Shown here piece after piece: positions 1 to 8,448 of a DNA stretch of 64,000 nucleotides. This stretch comes from Labrenzia sp. VG12 (GTDB lineage: Bacteria; Pseudomonadota; Alphaproteobacteria; Rhizobiales; Stappiaceae). Location of the stretch: NCBI RefSeq assembly GCF_002237595.1, contig NZ_CP022529.1, positions 5,610,001 through 5,674,000 of the forward strand. The letters run 5' to 3'. Each line of letters starts with the position of its first letter. The stretch's first letter is position 1. The notes under the pieces are model-generated. The model saw only the letters and a list, made by a program, of their open reading frames with translations, had not been told where the DNA came from and made no database searches. The translations under genes were made by a program, and so were the position numbers.

Positions 1-492
1 CTTGTCTTCTCCCTGTTCATGTTCGTGCTTGTTGCAAACCTCTTCGGGATGTTCCCGTATTTCTTCACGGTTACCAGCCATATCATCGTGACGTTCGCGC
101 TTGCGATGCTGGTGATCTCGACCGTGATCCTCTACGGCTTCTATCGTCATGGACTTAAGTTCCTGAAGCTGTTCGTGCCGCATGGCGTTCCCGCAGCGCT
201 GATCCCGCTCGTGACCCTGATCGAGGTTATCTCGTTCCTGTCCCGTCCGATCAGCCTGTCCGTACGTCTCTTCGCCAACATGCTGGCCGGTCACATCACT
301 CTCAAGGTCTTCTCCGGCTTTGTCGTCAGCCTCGGCGCCATGGGCGCGGTCGGCTTCGTCGGCGCGGCTCTGCCGCTGGCCATGACGGTCGCCCTGACGG
401 CGCTGGAATTCCTTGTCGCGTTCCTGCAGGCCTACGTCTTTGCCGTTCTGACCTGCATGTATCTGAACGACGCCGTTCATCCTTCACACTAA
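1..492 (+). CDS. atpB: F0F1 ATP synthase subunit a (C-terminal part, cut by window start)
   Basis: Partial gene: the reading frame is open from base 1 and ends with TAA at 490-492. Subunit a forms the proton half-channels against the c-ring in the inner membrane. The visible part is almost entirely hydrophobic helices. It contains the conserved helix-4 region with SRPISLSVRLFANMLAGH, whose Arg is the essential residue facing the c-subunit Glu, and the C-terminal Gln-containing helix near LVAFLQAYVFAVL. It is followed by atpE, then the b' and b genes, the normal order of the alphaproteobacterial F0 operon. That operon is separate from the F1 operon. Identification is secure; only the start is missing. 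Confidence 0.97.
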   Translation, partial: LVFSLFMFVLVANLFGMFPYFFTVTSHIIVTFALAMLVISTVILYGFYRHGLKFLKLFVPHGVPAALIPLVTLIEVISFLSRPISLSVRLFANMLAGHITLKVFSGFVVSLGAMGAVGFVGAALPLAMTVALTALEFLVAFLQAYVFAVLTCMYLNDAVHPSH

Positions 493-564
493 GGATCTAT
501 CCAATCACGCGGCCATGAGCGCCGTATGTGAGAAATCTGCAAACACCATCTAGGAGCACGTGTC

Positions 565-789
565 ATGGAAGCAGAAGCAGCAAAATACATCGGTGCAGGT
601 ATCGCATGTCTCGGCATGGGCGGCGCCGGCATCGGCCTCGGCACCATCTTCGGTAACTACCTCGCTGGCGCTCTGCGCAACCCGTCCGCAGCTGATGGCC
701 AGTTCGGCCGCCTGATCTTCGGCTTCGCCGTGACGGAAGCTCTGGGCATCTTCTCCCTTCTGATCGCCTTCCTCATCCTGTTCGCTTAA
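565..789 (+). CDS. atpE: F0F1 ATP synthase subunit c
   Basis: A 74-residue hairpin membrane protein that forms the rotating c-ring. Two Gly/Ala-rich helices flank a polar loop with Arg38-Asn39-Pro40. Glu58 in the second helix (AVTEALGIF) is the proton-carrying carboxylate. Length matches the family. An AGGAG sequence lies about 8 bases before the ATG. It sits between atpB and the two b-type subunits, as expected for an alphaproteobacterial F0 operon. Glutamate rather than sodium-type ligand residues suggests proton coupling. Confidence 0.98.
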   Translation: MEAEAAKYIGAGIACLGMGGAGIGLGTIFGNYLAGALRNPSAADGQFGRLIFGFAVTEALGIFSLLIAFLILFA

Positions 790-867
790 TCGCTTTTCCG
801 AAGCGACAATTGATGCGACTCCGGTGGCGGCGCCAAGCGCCGCCTAGCCGGATTTAGGAGACAGGAA

Positions 868-1407
868 ATGGCAGGCACGACCACAGAAGGCATCGAAGTA
901 GCGGCCGCAGAACACGGCGTCGGCTTTCCGCCGTTTGACGCCACAACGTTTGCGTCGCAGCTGTTCTGGCTCGTCATCACCTTCGCCGTGTTCTACTGGA
1001 TCATGAAAAACGTGGCCATGCCGCGGATTGCAGGGATCCTGGAAGACCGTAAGGACCGCATTGCCGGTGACTTGTCCGAAGCCAACCGGCTGAAGGATGA
1101 GACCGATGCGGCGATCGCGGCCTACGAACAGGCTCTGGCCGAAGCTCGCAACAAGGCGCATGGCATTGCCCATGACACGCGGGCCAAGCTGAAGGCGGAC
1201 CACGAGACCCGCCGCGAAAAGGCCGAAGCCGACCTTGGTGAAAAGCTGAAGGCAGCCGAAGCTCATATTGCCGGGATCAAGACCGAAGCTCTTTCTCAGA
1301 TCGAGGAAATTGCCGGAGACACCACCTCAGCGCTCGTCGAGCAGCTGATGGGCAAGGCTCCGACCAAGACCGATCTGACCAAGGCGCTGAAGTCGGCGAT
1401 GAACTGA
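868..1407 (+). CDS. atpF': F0F1 ATP synthase subunit b' (second b-type stator subunit)
   Basis: A 179-residue b-type stator subunit. A short N-terminal segment is followed by one membrane helix (about residues 30-50, LFWLVITFAVFYWIM). A long charged coiled coil rich in Ala, Glu and Lys then reaches the F1 head. It precedes a second b gene by 10 bases. Photosynthetic and alphaproteobacterial ATP synthases use a b/b' heterodimer, and this upstream copy fits b' (sometimes named atpG or atpX). The start has GGAG about 7 bases upstream. Which of the two copies is b and which b' rests on gene order. Confidence 0.93.
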   Translation: MAGTTTEGIEVAAAEHGVGFPPFDATTFASQLFWLVITFAVFYWIMKNVAMPRIAGILEDRKDRIAGDLSEANRLKDETDAAIAAYEQALAEARNKAHGIAHDTRAKLKADHETRREKAEADLGEKLKAAEAHIAGIKTEALSQIEEIAGDTTSALVEQLMGKAPTKTDLTKALKSAMN

Positions 1408-1417
1408 GGAGACGATC

Positions 1418-1897
1418 ATGGACGCAACATTTTGGGCCCTGGTCGGTCTCGTTCTCTTCTTCGCCCTGCTGATCTACCTCAAGGTACCTGGCAAGATCGG
1501 CGGTTCGCTGGACAACCGCGCTGACGCGATCCGCAAGGAACTGGAAGACGCACGCAAGATGCGTGAAGAAGCCCAGGCTCTCTTGTCGGACTATCAGCGC
1601 AAGCGTCACGAGGCCGAAGGTGAGGCGGAAGCCATCATCGCGGAAGCCAACTCGGAAGCCGAGCGCCTGACGGTGGAAACCAACAAGGCTCTTGAAGAGA
1701 TGATTGCACGCCGGACCAAGGCGGCAGAGGAAAAGATCGCGCAGGCGGAAACCCAGGCCATTGCCGAGGTTCGCGCCAAGGCCGCGGACATCGCGGTTGC
1801 TGCGGCTGAGCACATCCTCTCGGCCAAGGTCAAGGACAAGGTTGCAGACGACATTCTCGCCAAGAGCATTGCTCAGGTGAAGGATCGGCTGAACTGA
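1418..1897 (+). CDS. atpF: F0F1 ATP synthase subunit b
   Basis: A 159-residue peripheral-stalk subunit. One N-terminal membrane helix (about residues 4-21) is followed by a continuous coiled coil with many Glu, Arg and Ala residues. A conserved C-terminal part (AAAEHILSAKVKDKVADDILAKS) docks to F1. It starts 10 bases after the b' stop with TGAGGAG as ribosome binding site, so it is translated in the same operon. It is the last gene: an intrinsic terminator begins 25 bases after its stop codon. Confidence 0.95.
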   Translation: MDATFWALVGLVLFFALLIYLKVPGKIGGSLDNRADAIRKELEDARKMREEAQALLSDYQRKRHEAEGEAEAIIAEANSEAERLTVETNKALEEMIARRTKAAEEKIAQAETQAIAEVRAKAADIAVAAAEHILSAKVKDKVADDILAKSIAQVKDRLN

Positions 1898-1922
1898 TCT
1901 TCGCTTCTTTGCTGAATATCTG

Positions 1923-1951
1923 AAAAAGCGGCCTTCCAGGCCGCTTTTTTT
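1923..1951 (+). terminator. Intrinsic terminator of the F0 operon
   Basis: A perfect inverted repeat (AAAAAGCGGCCT, loop TCC, AGGCCGCTTTTTT) ends in seven T residues. It lies 25 bases after atpF. The A-run on the left arm makes it potentially bidirectional, but the next gene to the right also reads rightward, so its main job is to end the ATP synthase transcript. Confidence 0.92.
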
Positions 1952-1993
1952 GTATGAAGACATGTCACTGACCGAAACGATCAAGAGGAAAAC

Positions 1994-2446
1994 TTGGTAG
2001 CACCACCTGAAACGGATCGCGAATACGCATATTTCCATGCCCTCGGCAGTGAAGACGCAAGAGCGATATCAGGCATTCTGGGTTTGGAACCGGATAAGGT
2101 CTGGAATGTCGGTGATACCTTCGAGGTCCAGGGACGAAAACATTTTCGCAGGAGTTCGAAATGGAGGCTGGACAGCGGATTGACGGATCAGGATCCACTC
2201 ACCGATCATGTGGAAGCGCTGCTCAACAAGCTTGAACGAAAAAAGGCTGCCCTACAGTCGCTGCAATCCGCGTTTCTGACTGAGATTGTCTGTGTCGCAT
2301 TCGTGTATTCCAGTTTTGCTTGGCAGTTGAGATTCGACCTGCAAAGGCGCGCAACATCGCTGGGCATATCCTTCAACTTCGATTTCTATCCATTCGGTGA
2401 TCTTCACGAGGAAATGGTCGCGTTACGTGAACAAGTGACGCGCTAG
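1994..2446 (+). CDS. DUF4279 domain protein
   Basis: A 150-residue soluble protein. The N-terminal part shows the DUF4279 pattern: an aromatic first strand, then LGLEPDKVWNVGD, followed by a Ser-Lys-Trp stretch and a helical segment (DHVEALLNKLERK). The function of this family is not established. I chose the TTG start at 1994 because AGAGGA lies five bases before it, and the ATG at 1963 runs into a stop after 12 codons. It stands alone between the ATP synthase terminator and a minus-strand cluster. Codon use looks like that of its neighbours. Confidence 0.7.
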   Translation: MVAPPETDREYAYFHALGSEDARAISGILGLEPDKVWNVGDTFEVQGRKHFRRSSKWRLDSGLTDQDPLTDHVEALLNKLERKKAALQSLQSAFLTEIVCVAFVYSSFAWQLRFDLQRRATSLGISFNFDFYPFGDLHEEMVALREQVTR

Positions 2447-2609
2447 ATTTTTGCCAAGAACGCAACAAGACGGATCGGAATTGTTGCAAGTTTGTTTGAC
2501 CTGGATAACTGGCGCCCTGTTTTTTAAAGCCGCGATGGAGAAGATCGCCAGAGCCTGTGCGACAGAACCCCGGCAGGCAATTGCAATGTGTCGGAAGGGG
2601 ACGCCCTCG

Positions 2610-2708
2610 TCAGAAATAGGCGCTGGAGGCAAAGACGAGTACGGCGGACAGGACAACACCTCCCAGGGCAAGAAGTGTCACGGCTTTTTCGTAGTCCTGA
2701 TTGAACAT
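2610..2708 (-). CDS. Small single-span membrane peptide (32 residues)
   Basis: A short ORF that simple length cut-offs would miss. It starts with ATG at 2706-2708 on the minus strand, has a strong GGGGGA ribosome binding site about 8 bases upstream, and ends with TGA at 2610. The product begins MFNQDYEKAV and continues as one hydrophobic helix (LLALGGVVLSAVLVFASSAYF), so it should sit in the inner membrane with a short charged N-terminus. I recognise no family. Similar single-helix peptides are often accessory subunits of larger membrane complexes, but nothing nearby indicates a partner. Confidence 0.5.
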   Translation of the reverse strand: MFNQDYEKAVTLLALGGVVLSAVLVFASSAYF

Positions 2709-2879
2709 GGTGCGTATTCCCCCGGTGAGTGTGGGCCGGTATCAGTGGGTCCAAGCAATGCTCAAAGGGGCGCCTTAACGAAATCTGAAAAAAGCTGGTT
2801 AACTTGGCATTTAACGACAGGGTGCAATGCAGATGCCAAGGAAAAGAATTTCAACACCTTGTAGAATTTGACAGTTGCT

Positions 2880-3347
2880 TCAGGTCTGCCTCTGTTTTTC
2901 CAGTGCAGTCAATGTAATTTTGTCATTGAGAAAACGCTCATGGGTCTGAACGTAGCCGAGCTGCTCATAGAGCTTGAGGTTCTTCACACTCCTGTTGCCG
3001 GTAAACAGCTGAAAACGGGTTGAGGAAGAGTGGGCGGCTTCCGCGGCCATCAGCAATTGCCGGCCAATGCCTCTGCCTTGCATCTTCGGGGCGACAAACA
3101 ATCTGCCAATCTGGCAAGTTGTGCCGATAAGCTCTGCCCGGACGGAGCCCACAATGCTCCCGTCAAGCCAGGCGGCCAGAATATGCTGTTTCTGAAGCGC
3201 CTGCCTGAACTGGTCTTCTGTTTCGGTCAGCGGCGCAATCGTCCAGTCCTGATAGATTGCAGCTTCGCTTTGATAGGCCTCTCTTTGCAGGGACAGGAGC
3301 TCAGCCGTATGCGTCTCGTTCACCCGGGAAACCGTTGGTATCGCCAT
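2880..3347 (-). CDS. GNAT family N-acetyltransferase
   Basis: A 155-residue GCN5-type acetyltransferase. Motif A, which binds acetyl-CoA, is visible as GRLFVAPKMQGRGIGRQLL, and the C-terminal beta strand/helix (NLKLYEQLGYVQTHERF) is typical. The substrate cannot be told. I place the start at the ATG at 3345-3347, giving MAIPTVSRVNETH, because longer readings run through the end of rnhB. This start lies 11 bases after the rnhB stop, so the two are probably one transcript. Confidence 0.85.
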   Translation of the reverse strand: MAIPTVSRVNETHTAELLSLQREAYQSEAAIYQDWTIAPLTETEDQFRQALQKQHILAAWLDGSIVGSVRAELIGTTCQIGRLFVAPKMQGRGIGRQLLMAAEAAHSSSTRFQLFTGNRSVKNLKLYEQLGYVQTHERFLNDKITLTALEKQRQT

Positions 3348-3358
3348 AGGTCCTGACC

Positions 3359-4012
3359 CTATGCTGTGTCTGCCGACAGCCTGACCGGCTTGAAGCTCAT
3401 TCTGTGATGCGCGGAAGGGCCGAGTAGCTGCAGGGCAGCCTGGTGCTGCGGAACGCCGTAGCCCTTGTGCTGGGCAAAGCCATAGCCGGGCAGGTCCCTT
3501 TCCAGCTGCACCATCATCCGGTCCCGCGTCACCTTGGCAACGATGGAGGCAGCTGCAACGCACAGGCACCTGCCATCGCCCTTGATCAGGGCCTGGCCGG
3601 GCTGTTGCAGCCCGGAGGGCACGTCGCGCCCGTCAACAAGCACATAATCCGGCGCAGTCGAAAGATGATGAACCGCCCGGACCATGGCAGAAAGCGTAGC
3701 TGTGCGGATGTTCAGTCGGTCGATGGTCGCGGGCGACGCGCTGGCGACCGAAACCGCGGAGCTCGAAACGATTGCGCCAAACAGCTCCTCCCGGCGCGCT
3801 TCCGTCAATTTCTTGGAATCGTTCAGACCCTCGGGAAGGTTGTCATAGTCGAGGATCACTGCAGCCGTGACGACCGGTCCGGCCCAGGGGCCGCGCCCGG
3901 CTTCGTCGACACCACACAGCCGTCCGTTGAAAGCCTGGGCGTGTTTGCGCTCGATCTTCAGATCCGGACTGTCGGGAAAAGCGAGGTCGAAGAGGGACGG
4001 AGTAAAAGCCAT
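3359..4012 (-). CDS. rnhB: Ribonuclease HII
   Basis: A 217-residue RNase HII that nicks RNA in RNA/DNA hybrids and starts removal of misincorporated ribonucleotides. The signature CGVDEAGRGPWAGPVV is present. Catalytic carboxylates are visible at Asp36, Glu37, Asp127 (VLVDGRD) and Asp164 (KVTRDRM). Length is normal. It lies downstream of the radical SAM gene and upstream of the acetyltransferase on the same strand with short gaps. The rnhB/radical SAM pairing is common in Rhizobiales. Confidence 0.96.
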   Translation of the reverse strand: MAFTPSLFDLAFPDSPDLKIERKHAQAFNGRLCGVDEAGRGPWAGPVVTAAVILDYDNLPEGLNDSKKLTEARREELFGAIVSSSAVSVASASPATIDRLNIRTATLSAMVRAVHHLSTAPDYVLVDGRDVPSGLQQPGQALIKGDGRCLCVAAASIVAKVTRDRMMVQLERDLPGYGFAQHKGYGVPQHQAALQLLGPSAHHRMSFKPVRLSADTA

Positions 4013-4055
4013 CTCTGCAACCTGCCGCTCGCAATCAGGTTAGACAAGCGCTTTG

Positions 4056-5195
4056 TCAGAAGAGATCCAGTTGCACACCGCCTTTTTGAGGCGGCACGAA
4101 GTCTCCCGTGTTGAGTTTCCGGCGGCGAAGATTGAGGCCGAAACGCTTGGCGGCGAGCGAAAACCGTTTGGCGATCTGGTCGGCATAGGGACCGCGCCCG
4201 CGCATCCGTTCGCCCCACTTGGCGTCATAATCCTTGCCACCGCGCATCGAGCGGATCAGGTTCATCACATGGCGGTAGCGGTCCGGCCGTTCGCGCAAAA
4301 GCCAGTCGCGGAAGAGTTCCGAAACTTCAAGCGGCAAACGCAGCAGGATAAAGGCGGCCTCGCTCGCACCGTGATCTGCCGCGGCTTCCAGAAGGGCCTC
4401 GATTTCACTATCGGTCAGGGCAGGGATCACCGGAGCCATCATGACGGAGGCCGGAATACCCGCCTCGCTCAGGGTTCTGATCGCAGCCAGGCGTTTGTGC
4501 GGGGCAGAGGCGCGCGGTTCCATTGCCCGGCACAGTTTTCGGTCCAGCGTGGTCACGGAAAGCGCCACCTTGACAAGGTTGCGCTCCGCCATGCGCGACA
4601 GGATATCGACATCTCGTGTCACCAGCGCCGACTTGGTAACAATCGCCACGGGGTGGGAATAGGTGTCGAGCACCTCCAGGATCTCGCGCATCAGCTTGTA
4701 GTGCCGCTCCAGGGGCTGATAGGGATCGGTATTGGTGCCGATGGCGATCACGCGCGGCGAATAGCCGGGCCGCGACAGCTCCCGCTCCAGAAGCTGGGCC
4801 GCATTGGGCTTGGCAAAGAGACGGGTTTCGAAGTCCAGTCCGGGGGACAGGCCCATGAAGGCATGGCTCGGCCGGGCAAAGCAGTAGATGCAGCCGTGCT
4901 CGCAGCCACGGTAGGGATTGATGGACCGGTCGAAAGAAAGGTCCGGCGATTCGTTTCGCGTGATGATCGTGCGCGCACGCTCTTCCTGAACTTCCGTTTT
5001 GAGCGGCGGCAACGCGTCCAGGCTGTCCCAGCCGTCGTCAAAGGTTTCGCGTTCAAGCGGCTCGAAGCGGCCGCTCTTGTTGAGAGCAGCCGCGCGCCCC
5101 CGGCGGCGGTCCTGGGCCACAGTGACCGCATCCGAAGTGCCCGGGCCAATATCGGCGGTATTCGCAGTCTCGTTGAAAGCAGGCCTGAGCGTCAC
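4056..5195 (-). CDS. PA0069-type radical SAM protein (SplB-related)
   Basis: A 379-residue radical S-adenosylmethionine enzyme. The [4Fe-4S] cluster ligands are in a CxxxCxxC motif, Cys98, Cys102 and Cys105 (YRGCEHGCIYC), followed by the fold segments RVIAIGTNTDPYQPLE and VAIVTKSALVTRD. This resembles the PA0069/Rv2578c family, which is distantly related to spore photoproduct lyase; the reaction is unknown. It is the first gene of a minus-strand run that continues into rnhB 43 bases downstream. The DNA context (RNase HII) fits a role in nucleic acid repair, but that is only inference. Confidence 0.88.
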   Translation of the reverse strand: MTLRPAFNETANTADIGPGTSDAVTVAQDRRRGRAAALNKSGRFEPLERETFDDGWDSLDALPPLKTEVQEERARTIITRNESPDLSFDRSINPYRGCEHGCIYCFARPSHAFMGLSPGLDFETRLFAKPNAAQLLERELSRPGYSPRVIAIGTNTDPYQPLERHYKLMREILEVLDTYSHPVAIVTKSALVTRDVDILSRMAERNLVKVALSVTTLDRKLCRAMEPRASAPHKRLAAIRTLSEAGIPASVMMAPVIPALTDSEIEALLEAAADHGASEAAFILLRLPLEVSELFRDWLLRERPDRYRHVMNLIRSMRGGKDYDAKWGERMRGRGPYADQIAKRFSLAAKRFGLNLRRRKLNTGDFVPPQKGGVQLDLF

Positions 5196-5312
5196 GTGGC
5201 GTATCCGGATTATGATGAGAACATAAAGGGAACATTATCACGTCGGAAAGGCAATGCAAGTCGGTCTTCAATTGGAAATCACAGCTCCATAGACCGCTTC
5301 AGGACGCAACTC

Positions 5313-6161
5313 TCATGTGCCGCCGCTGACTTTGTCCACGTGCCGTTCGCCGAGATATCTCACCAGAATGCTGTCCAGGGTTCCGTCGGCCTTCATGGCA
5401 CGGATGGTTGCGTCATAGCGCTCGACCAGGCCCTCGATGTCCGGAAAGCTGGAGGCTTTGGCAAAGACGTTGTAATAGGGCTTGGTGATCAGCGGTTTCG
5501 CCAGATAGGACAGTTTTTCCAGCCGCCCGGCCTTTTTCTCTTCATAAAGGGTACTGATCGTGTTCATTGGTACGGCGTCTGTCCGTCCGGCAAGCAGCAT
5601 GCCGATCTGAAGCGTATTGCGCGGCACCGTCTGAAAATTCAGCCCGGATTCCAGAAACGCGGGCGTATAGGAAAAATCCTGCGTGATGCCGATCTGCAGC
5701 CCGGCGAGATCCTGAAAATCGCGGAATTCGATCTTGCCCTCATCCGTAGCGCGGATAAAGAAGTTCCAGCTGATATCGATGTAGCTTTCTTCCGGATAGT
5801 GGAGGAACTCCATCCGTTCCGGCTTCCTGGAGAACAGGAGCAGCATGTCGGCACGGCCCGACATGGCTTCTTGCTGGATCCGCGTGCCGGACTCGATCAG
5901 TTCAAGGGAATAGGTCACACCGAGCCGCCGCATGACCTCATCGATGACATCGACATCAATGCCTTTGTAAACGCCGTTTTCGACGAATTTGTAAGGTTCT
6001 TCCGGCGTTGCCAGAATGATCAGGTCACGCGCCAGGGCAGCATTTGCAAACAGCACCAGAGGCAGCACCCAGCCGGCCGTCCACGTCAGCACCCGGCGCT
6101 GACGCACAATCATGACGAGGCGGAACAGGGCACGGTTCACAATTGGCATTGCTGCTCCCAC
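5313..6161 (-). CDS. Periplasmic amino-acid-type solute-binding protein (SBP_bac_3)
   Basis: A 282-residue protein of the family-3 extracellular solute-binding proteins. An N-terminal hydrophobic segment (about residues 25-42) ends at an Ala-rich signal peptidase site (FANAALA). The mature part follows the fold: LIILATPEEPYKFVENG, GIDVDVIDEVMRRL, then a hinge and second lobe with GLQIGITQDFSYTPAF. No permease or ATPase genes are adjacent, so it is an orphan: either a sensor-type binding protein or part of a transporter encoded elsewhere. The ligand is not predictable. A later start at Met5 is possible. Confidence 0.85.
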   Translation of the reverse strand: MGAAMPIVNRALFRLVMIVRQRRVLTWTAGWVLPLVLFANAALARDLIILATPEEPYKFVENGVYKGIDVDVIDEVMRRLGVTYSLELIESGTRIQQEAMSGRADMLLLFSRKPERMEFLHYPEESYIDISWNFFIRATDEGKIEFRDFQDLAGLQIGITQDFSYTPAFLESGLNFQTVPRNTLQIGMLLAGRTDAVPMNTISTLYEEKKAGRLEKLSYLAKPLITKPYYNVFAKASSFPDIEGLVERYDATIRAMKADGTLDSILVRYLGERHVDKVSGGT

Positions 6162-6508
6162 GTCTGGTGTTGATCGTCCCGGACTTCAGCACGTCAATTC
6201 CGGTTCGACAAGCCATCAGTCCGGTTCTTTGGGGCCACGTTGTGCCCCCACCAATGCCACTTGGCTCTTTCAACCGGGCCCTTAAGGTGAGGTGTCACAG
6301 CCGAACCAGGTGATTTGCGTCATGTGATGTATTGGCAAGACCTTATCCTGTTTGCGGCTTTCAAGGTATTGTAAGTTATGCCTCGCTGTCCGGAGTTTGG
6401 AATGTTGGGCGCCTGATTATTAGGCGATTTTAAGAACGATCGGCAAAATCTAACATCATTTACAGAGGTCTCTCGCGCTTTGGGAATTTTCATGTAAAAC
6501 AGTGGCCC
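6162..6508. other. Divergent intergenic region, no gene seen
   Basis: This 347-base stretch separates the solute-binding protein (leftward) from the glycosyltransferase (rightward), so it must hold both promoters. Towards the right it becomes AT-richer. A short hairpin (CGCCT / AGGCG, 6410-6426) is followed by ATTTT but is too weak to call a terminator. No ORF with a ribosome binding site and no RNA gene could be supported. Confidence 0.5.
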
Positions 6509-7201
6509 ATGATTAGTGTGATCTTCGCGACTGAAAACTCGGAAATCGACCTCGTGCAGGCCCTGTCGGCACTGGTGCCCGCGGCTGCGGAGGGTATTGT
6601 GCGGGAAGTCATCGTCGTGGACGCGGGGTCGACCGACAATACCGACAAGATCGTCGATGCAGCCGGTGGCCGCTGGGTCGAAAGGCGCGGGGAAACCCGC
6701 AGCGCATGTCTGGCGTATGGGGCCGGTCTTGTAAACCGCGGTGACTGGCTCTTGTTCCTGCGCCCGGAAACGGTCCTGGAGCCCGGTTGGCATCATGAAG
6801 CCCAGGCCTTTGTCGAGCGCGCAGCCCGCGCGCCGAACGGTGCCGGGACAGCCGCCAGCTTCAGGCTTCGGTATGAAACCTTCGGCCTTGCTGCGCGTTT
6901 GAGTGAAGCTTATGCGTCCTTGCGATCCCAGCTCCTGGGCATGCCTTACGGCAATCAGGGGCTGCTGATTTCCCGGCAATTCTATCAGAAGCTTGGCGGT
7001 CACAGGCCGCTGCCGGAGTTGGAAGATCTCGACATTGCCAAGCGCATCGGCCGCGGCCGGATGGTGTTTCTGCGCTCAGCGGCGGTTGCTTCGGGCGCGT
7101 CGGAGCACAACGACGCGGCCGCGCGCCTGCGCCAGGCCTTTGCCCGCTTTTGCGTCGGTGCGCTGCGCATTCCCGCGAGCGTGGCGGTCAAGGTTCTTTA
7201 A
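6509..7201 (+). CDS. Family 2 glycosyltransferase
   Basis: A 230-residue GT-A fold glycosyltransferase. The nucleotide-sugar-binding N-terminus is visible as EVIVVDAGSTDNTDKIV, followed by the acceptor-side segments GDWLLFLRPETVLEPGW and the ELEDLDIAKRI motif that supplies the catalytic acidic residues. There is no membrane anchor except a weak C-terminal hydrophobic end. The gene runs towards an acetyltransferase gene and overlaps its stop by four bases. Glycosyltransferases next to moaB are frequent in Rhizobiales; the substrate is unknown. Confidence 0.85.
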   Translation: MISVIFATENSEIDLVQALSALVPAAAEGIVREVIVVDAGSTDNTDKIVDAAGGRWVERRGETRSACLAYGAGLVNRGDWLLFLRPETVLEPGWHHEAQAFVERAARAPNGAGTAASFRLRYETFGLAARLSEAYASLRSQLLGMPYGNQGLLISRQFYQKLGGHRPLPELEDLDIAKRIGRGRMVFLRSAAVASGASEHNDAAARLRQAFARFCVGALRIPASVAVKVL

Positions 7202-7698
7202 AGCGCGCGGACCATCCTCAGCGAGGGGAAGGTGACCCCTCCGGACAAGGCAACATCAAAGGCTTCGATGGTCTTGAAACCGCAGGCGCTGTAGAAGGCC
7301 TCGCCATTCAGCGTCGAATAGCAATTGAGTTCCTGAAGGCCGGCCGCAATGGCTTCCTGAATGCAACGGTCCATCAGCGCCCGGCCGATGCCCTTGCGGG
7401 CCTCATCCGGGTCGGTCCCGAAATGACGGATGTTTCCGTTCGTCGTGGTTTCGTCCCGGCCCGTGGGCGAATGCTTGGTCCAGCCTCCGGCACCCGTGAT
7501 CGCTCCGTTCGGCGCCACAGCGACATAATAGCTGCCGGAGGATAGAAGCTCCGGATTGGCGCGTGTGATCAGAGGCAGCGCCTCTTTCAGCGTCACCGCG
7601 TCATAGGCCGGCTTGAGCAGGGCCGTATAGCTCTTGAGAAGCAGGTCGGAGACCGCCGCCTTGTCCGCCGGTTCCGCGACCCGAATGGAATACTGCAT
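7198..7698 (-). CDS. GNAT family N-acetyltransferase
   Basis: A 166-residue acetyltransferase. The acetyl-CoA loop region reads DPDEARKGIGRALMDRCIQ, and the C-terminal segment LNCYSTLNGEAFYSACGFK is typical of the family. The substrate is unknown. It starts four bases after the moaB stop on the same strand, so the two are likely co-transcribed, and it converges with the glycosyltransferase at its 3' end. Confidence 0.87.
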   Translation of the reverse strand: MQYSIRVAEPADKAAVSDLLLKSYTALLKPAYDAVTLKEALPLITRANPELLSSGSYYVAVAPNGAITGAGGWTKHSPTGRDETTTNGNIRHFGTDPDEARKGIGRALMDRCIQEAIAAGLQELNCYSTLNGEAFYSACGFKTIEAFDVALSGGVTFPSLRMVRAL

Positions 7699-7702
7699 CG
7701 GA

Positions 7703-8260
7703 TCAGGCTTCCTGCAACTTGCCGCGCTTCAGATGTTCATCGAGCCGCGGCATGATCTCCACGAAATTGCAGGGCATGTGCCGGTAGTCCAGCTGCCATT
7801 TCAGGATGCCGTCCCAGGCGTCCTTGCAGGCACCGGGGGAGCCGGGAAGCACGAAGATATAGGTGGCGCCGGCAACGCCGCCGGTCGCCCGGGACTGGAT
7901 CGTCGAGGTGCCGATCTTGTCGTAGGAGATCCGGTGAAACACCTCCGAAAACCCGTCCATGCGCTTTTCGAACAGCGGCTCCATCGCCTCCGGCGTGACG
8001 TCCCGGCCGGTAAAGCCCGTGCCGCCGGTCGAGATGATCACATCGACGCCCTTGTCCGCGATCCAGGCCCCGGCAATCTCCTGAATGGCGGGCACGTCGT
8101 CTGTGACGATCTTGCGATCGGCAAGCGTGTGCCCGGCCTTTTCAAGCCGGTCGGCCAGTGTGTTCCCGGATCGGTCATCGTCAAGTTTGCGGGTGTCTGA
8201 CACCGTCAGAACGGCAATGTTCAGGGGAATGAACGGGCGGCTGTCATCAAGGCGGGACAT
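7703..8260 (-). CDS. moaB: Molybdenum cofactor biosynthesis protein B
   Basis: A 185-residue MoaB/MogA-type protein that adenylylates molybdopterin before molybdate insertion. The family signature is clear: NIAVLTVSDTR near the N-terminus, DVIISTGGTGFTGRDVTPEA in the middle, and FVLPGSPGACKDAWDGIL towards the end. I place the start at 8258-8260 (MSRLDDSRPF) because AAGGAG lies seven bases before it; an in-frame ATG seven codons earlier lacks such a site. It is followed closely by an acetyltransferase. Confidence 0.94.
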   Translation of the reverse strand: MSRLDDSRPFIPLNIAVLTVSDTRKLDDDRSGNTLADRLEKAGHTLADRKIVTDDVPAIQEIAGAWIADKGVDVIISTGGTGFTGRDVTPEAMEPLFEKRMDGFSEVFHRISYDKIGTSTIQSRATGGVAGATYIFVLPGSPGACKDAWDGILKWQLDYRHMPCNFVEIMPRLDEHLKRGKLQEA

Positions 8261-8448
8261 GGGCAACTCCTTTGTCCTCAACAGATAAGCGATTGCGGCA
8301 TGCGCTGCCAGAGCCCGTTCTGAGATCTCTCATGCGGCAAAGTGTTGCGCAATTAAATTACAAAAAATAACAAGATTGAGACACTTGCAAAACAGAAAGG
8401 TCAGTATTATTGACTTAATTATTCGAAATCAAAGCCGAAAAGTCGATC

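Noticed and set aside
2451..2864. 137-codon rightward ORF over the small-peptide region
   Set aside because: No ribosome binding site, no family-like sequence, and it overlaps the better supported 32-codon ORF on the other strand.
4053..6173. 706-codon rightward ORF opposite the radical SAM and solute-binding protein genes
   Set aside because: It is a GC-driven antisense frame; the minus-strand genes have clear family motifs.
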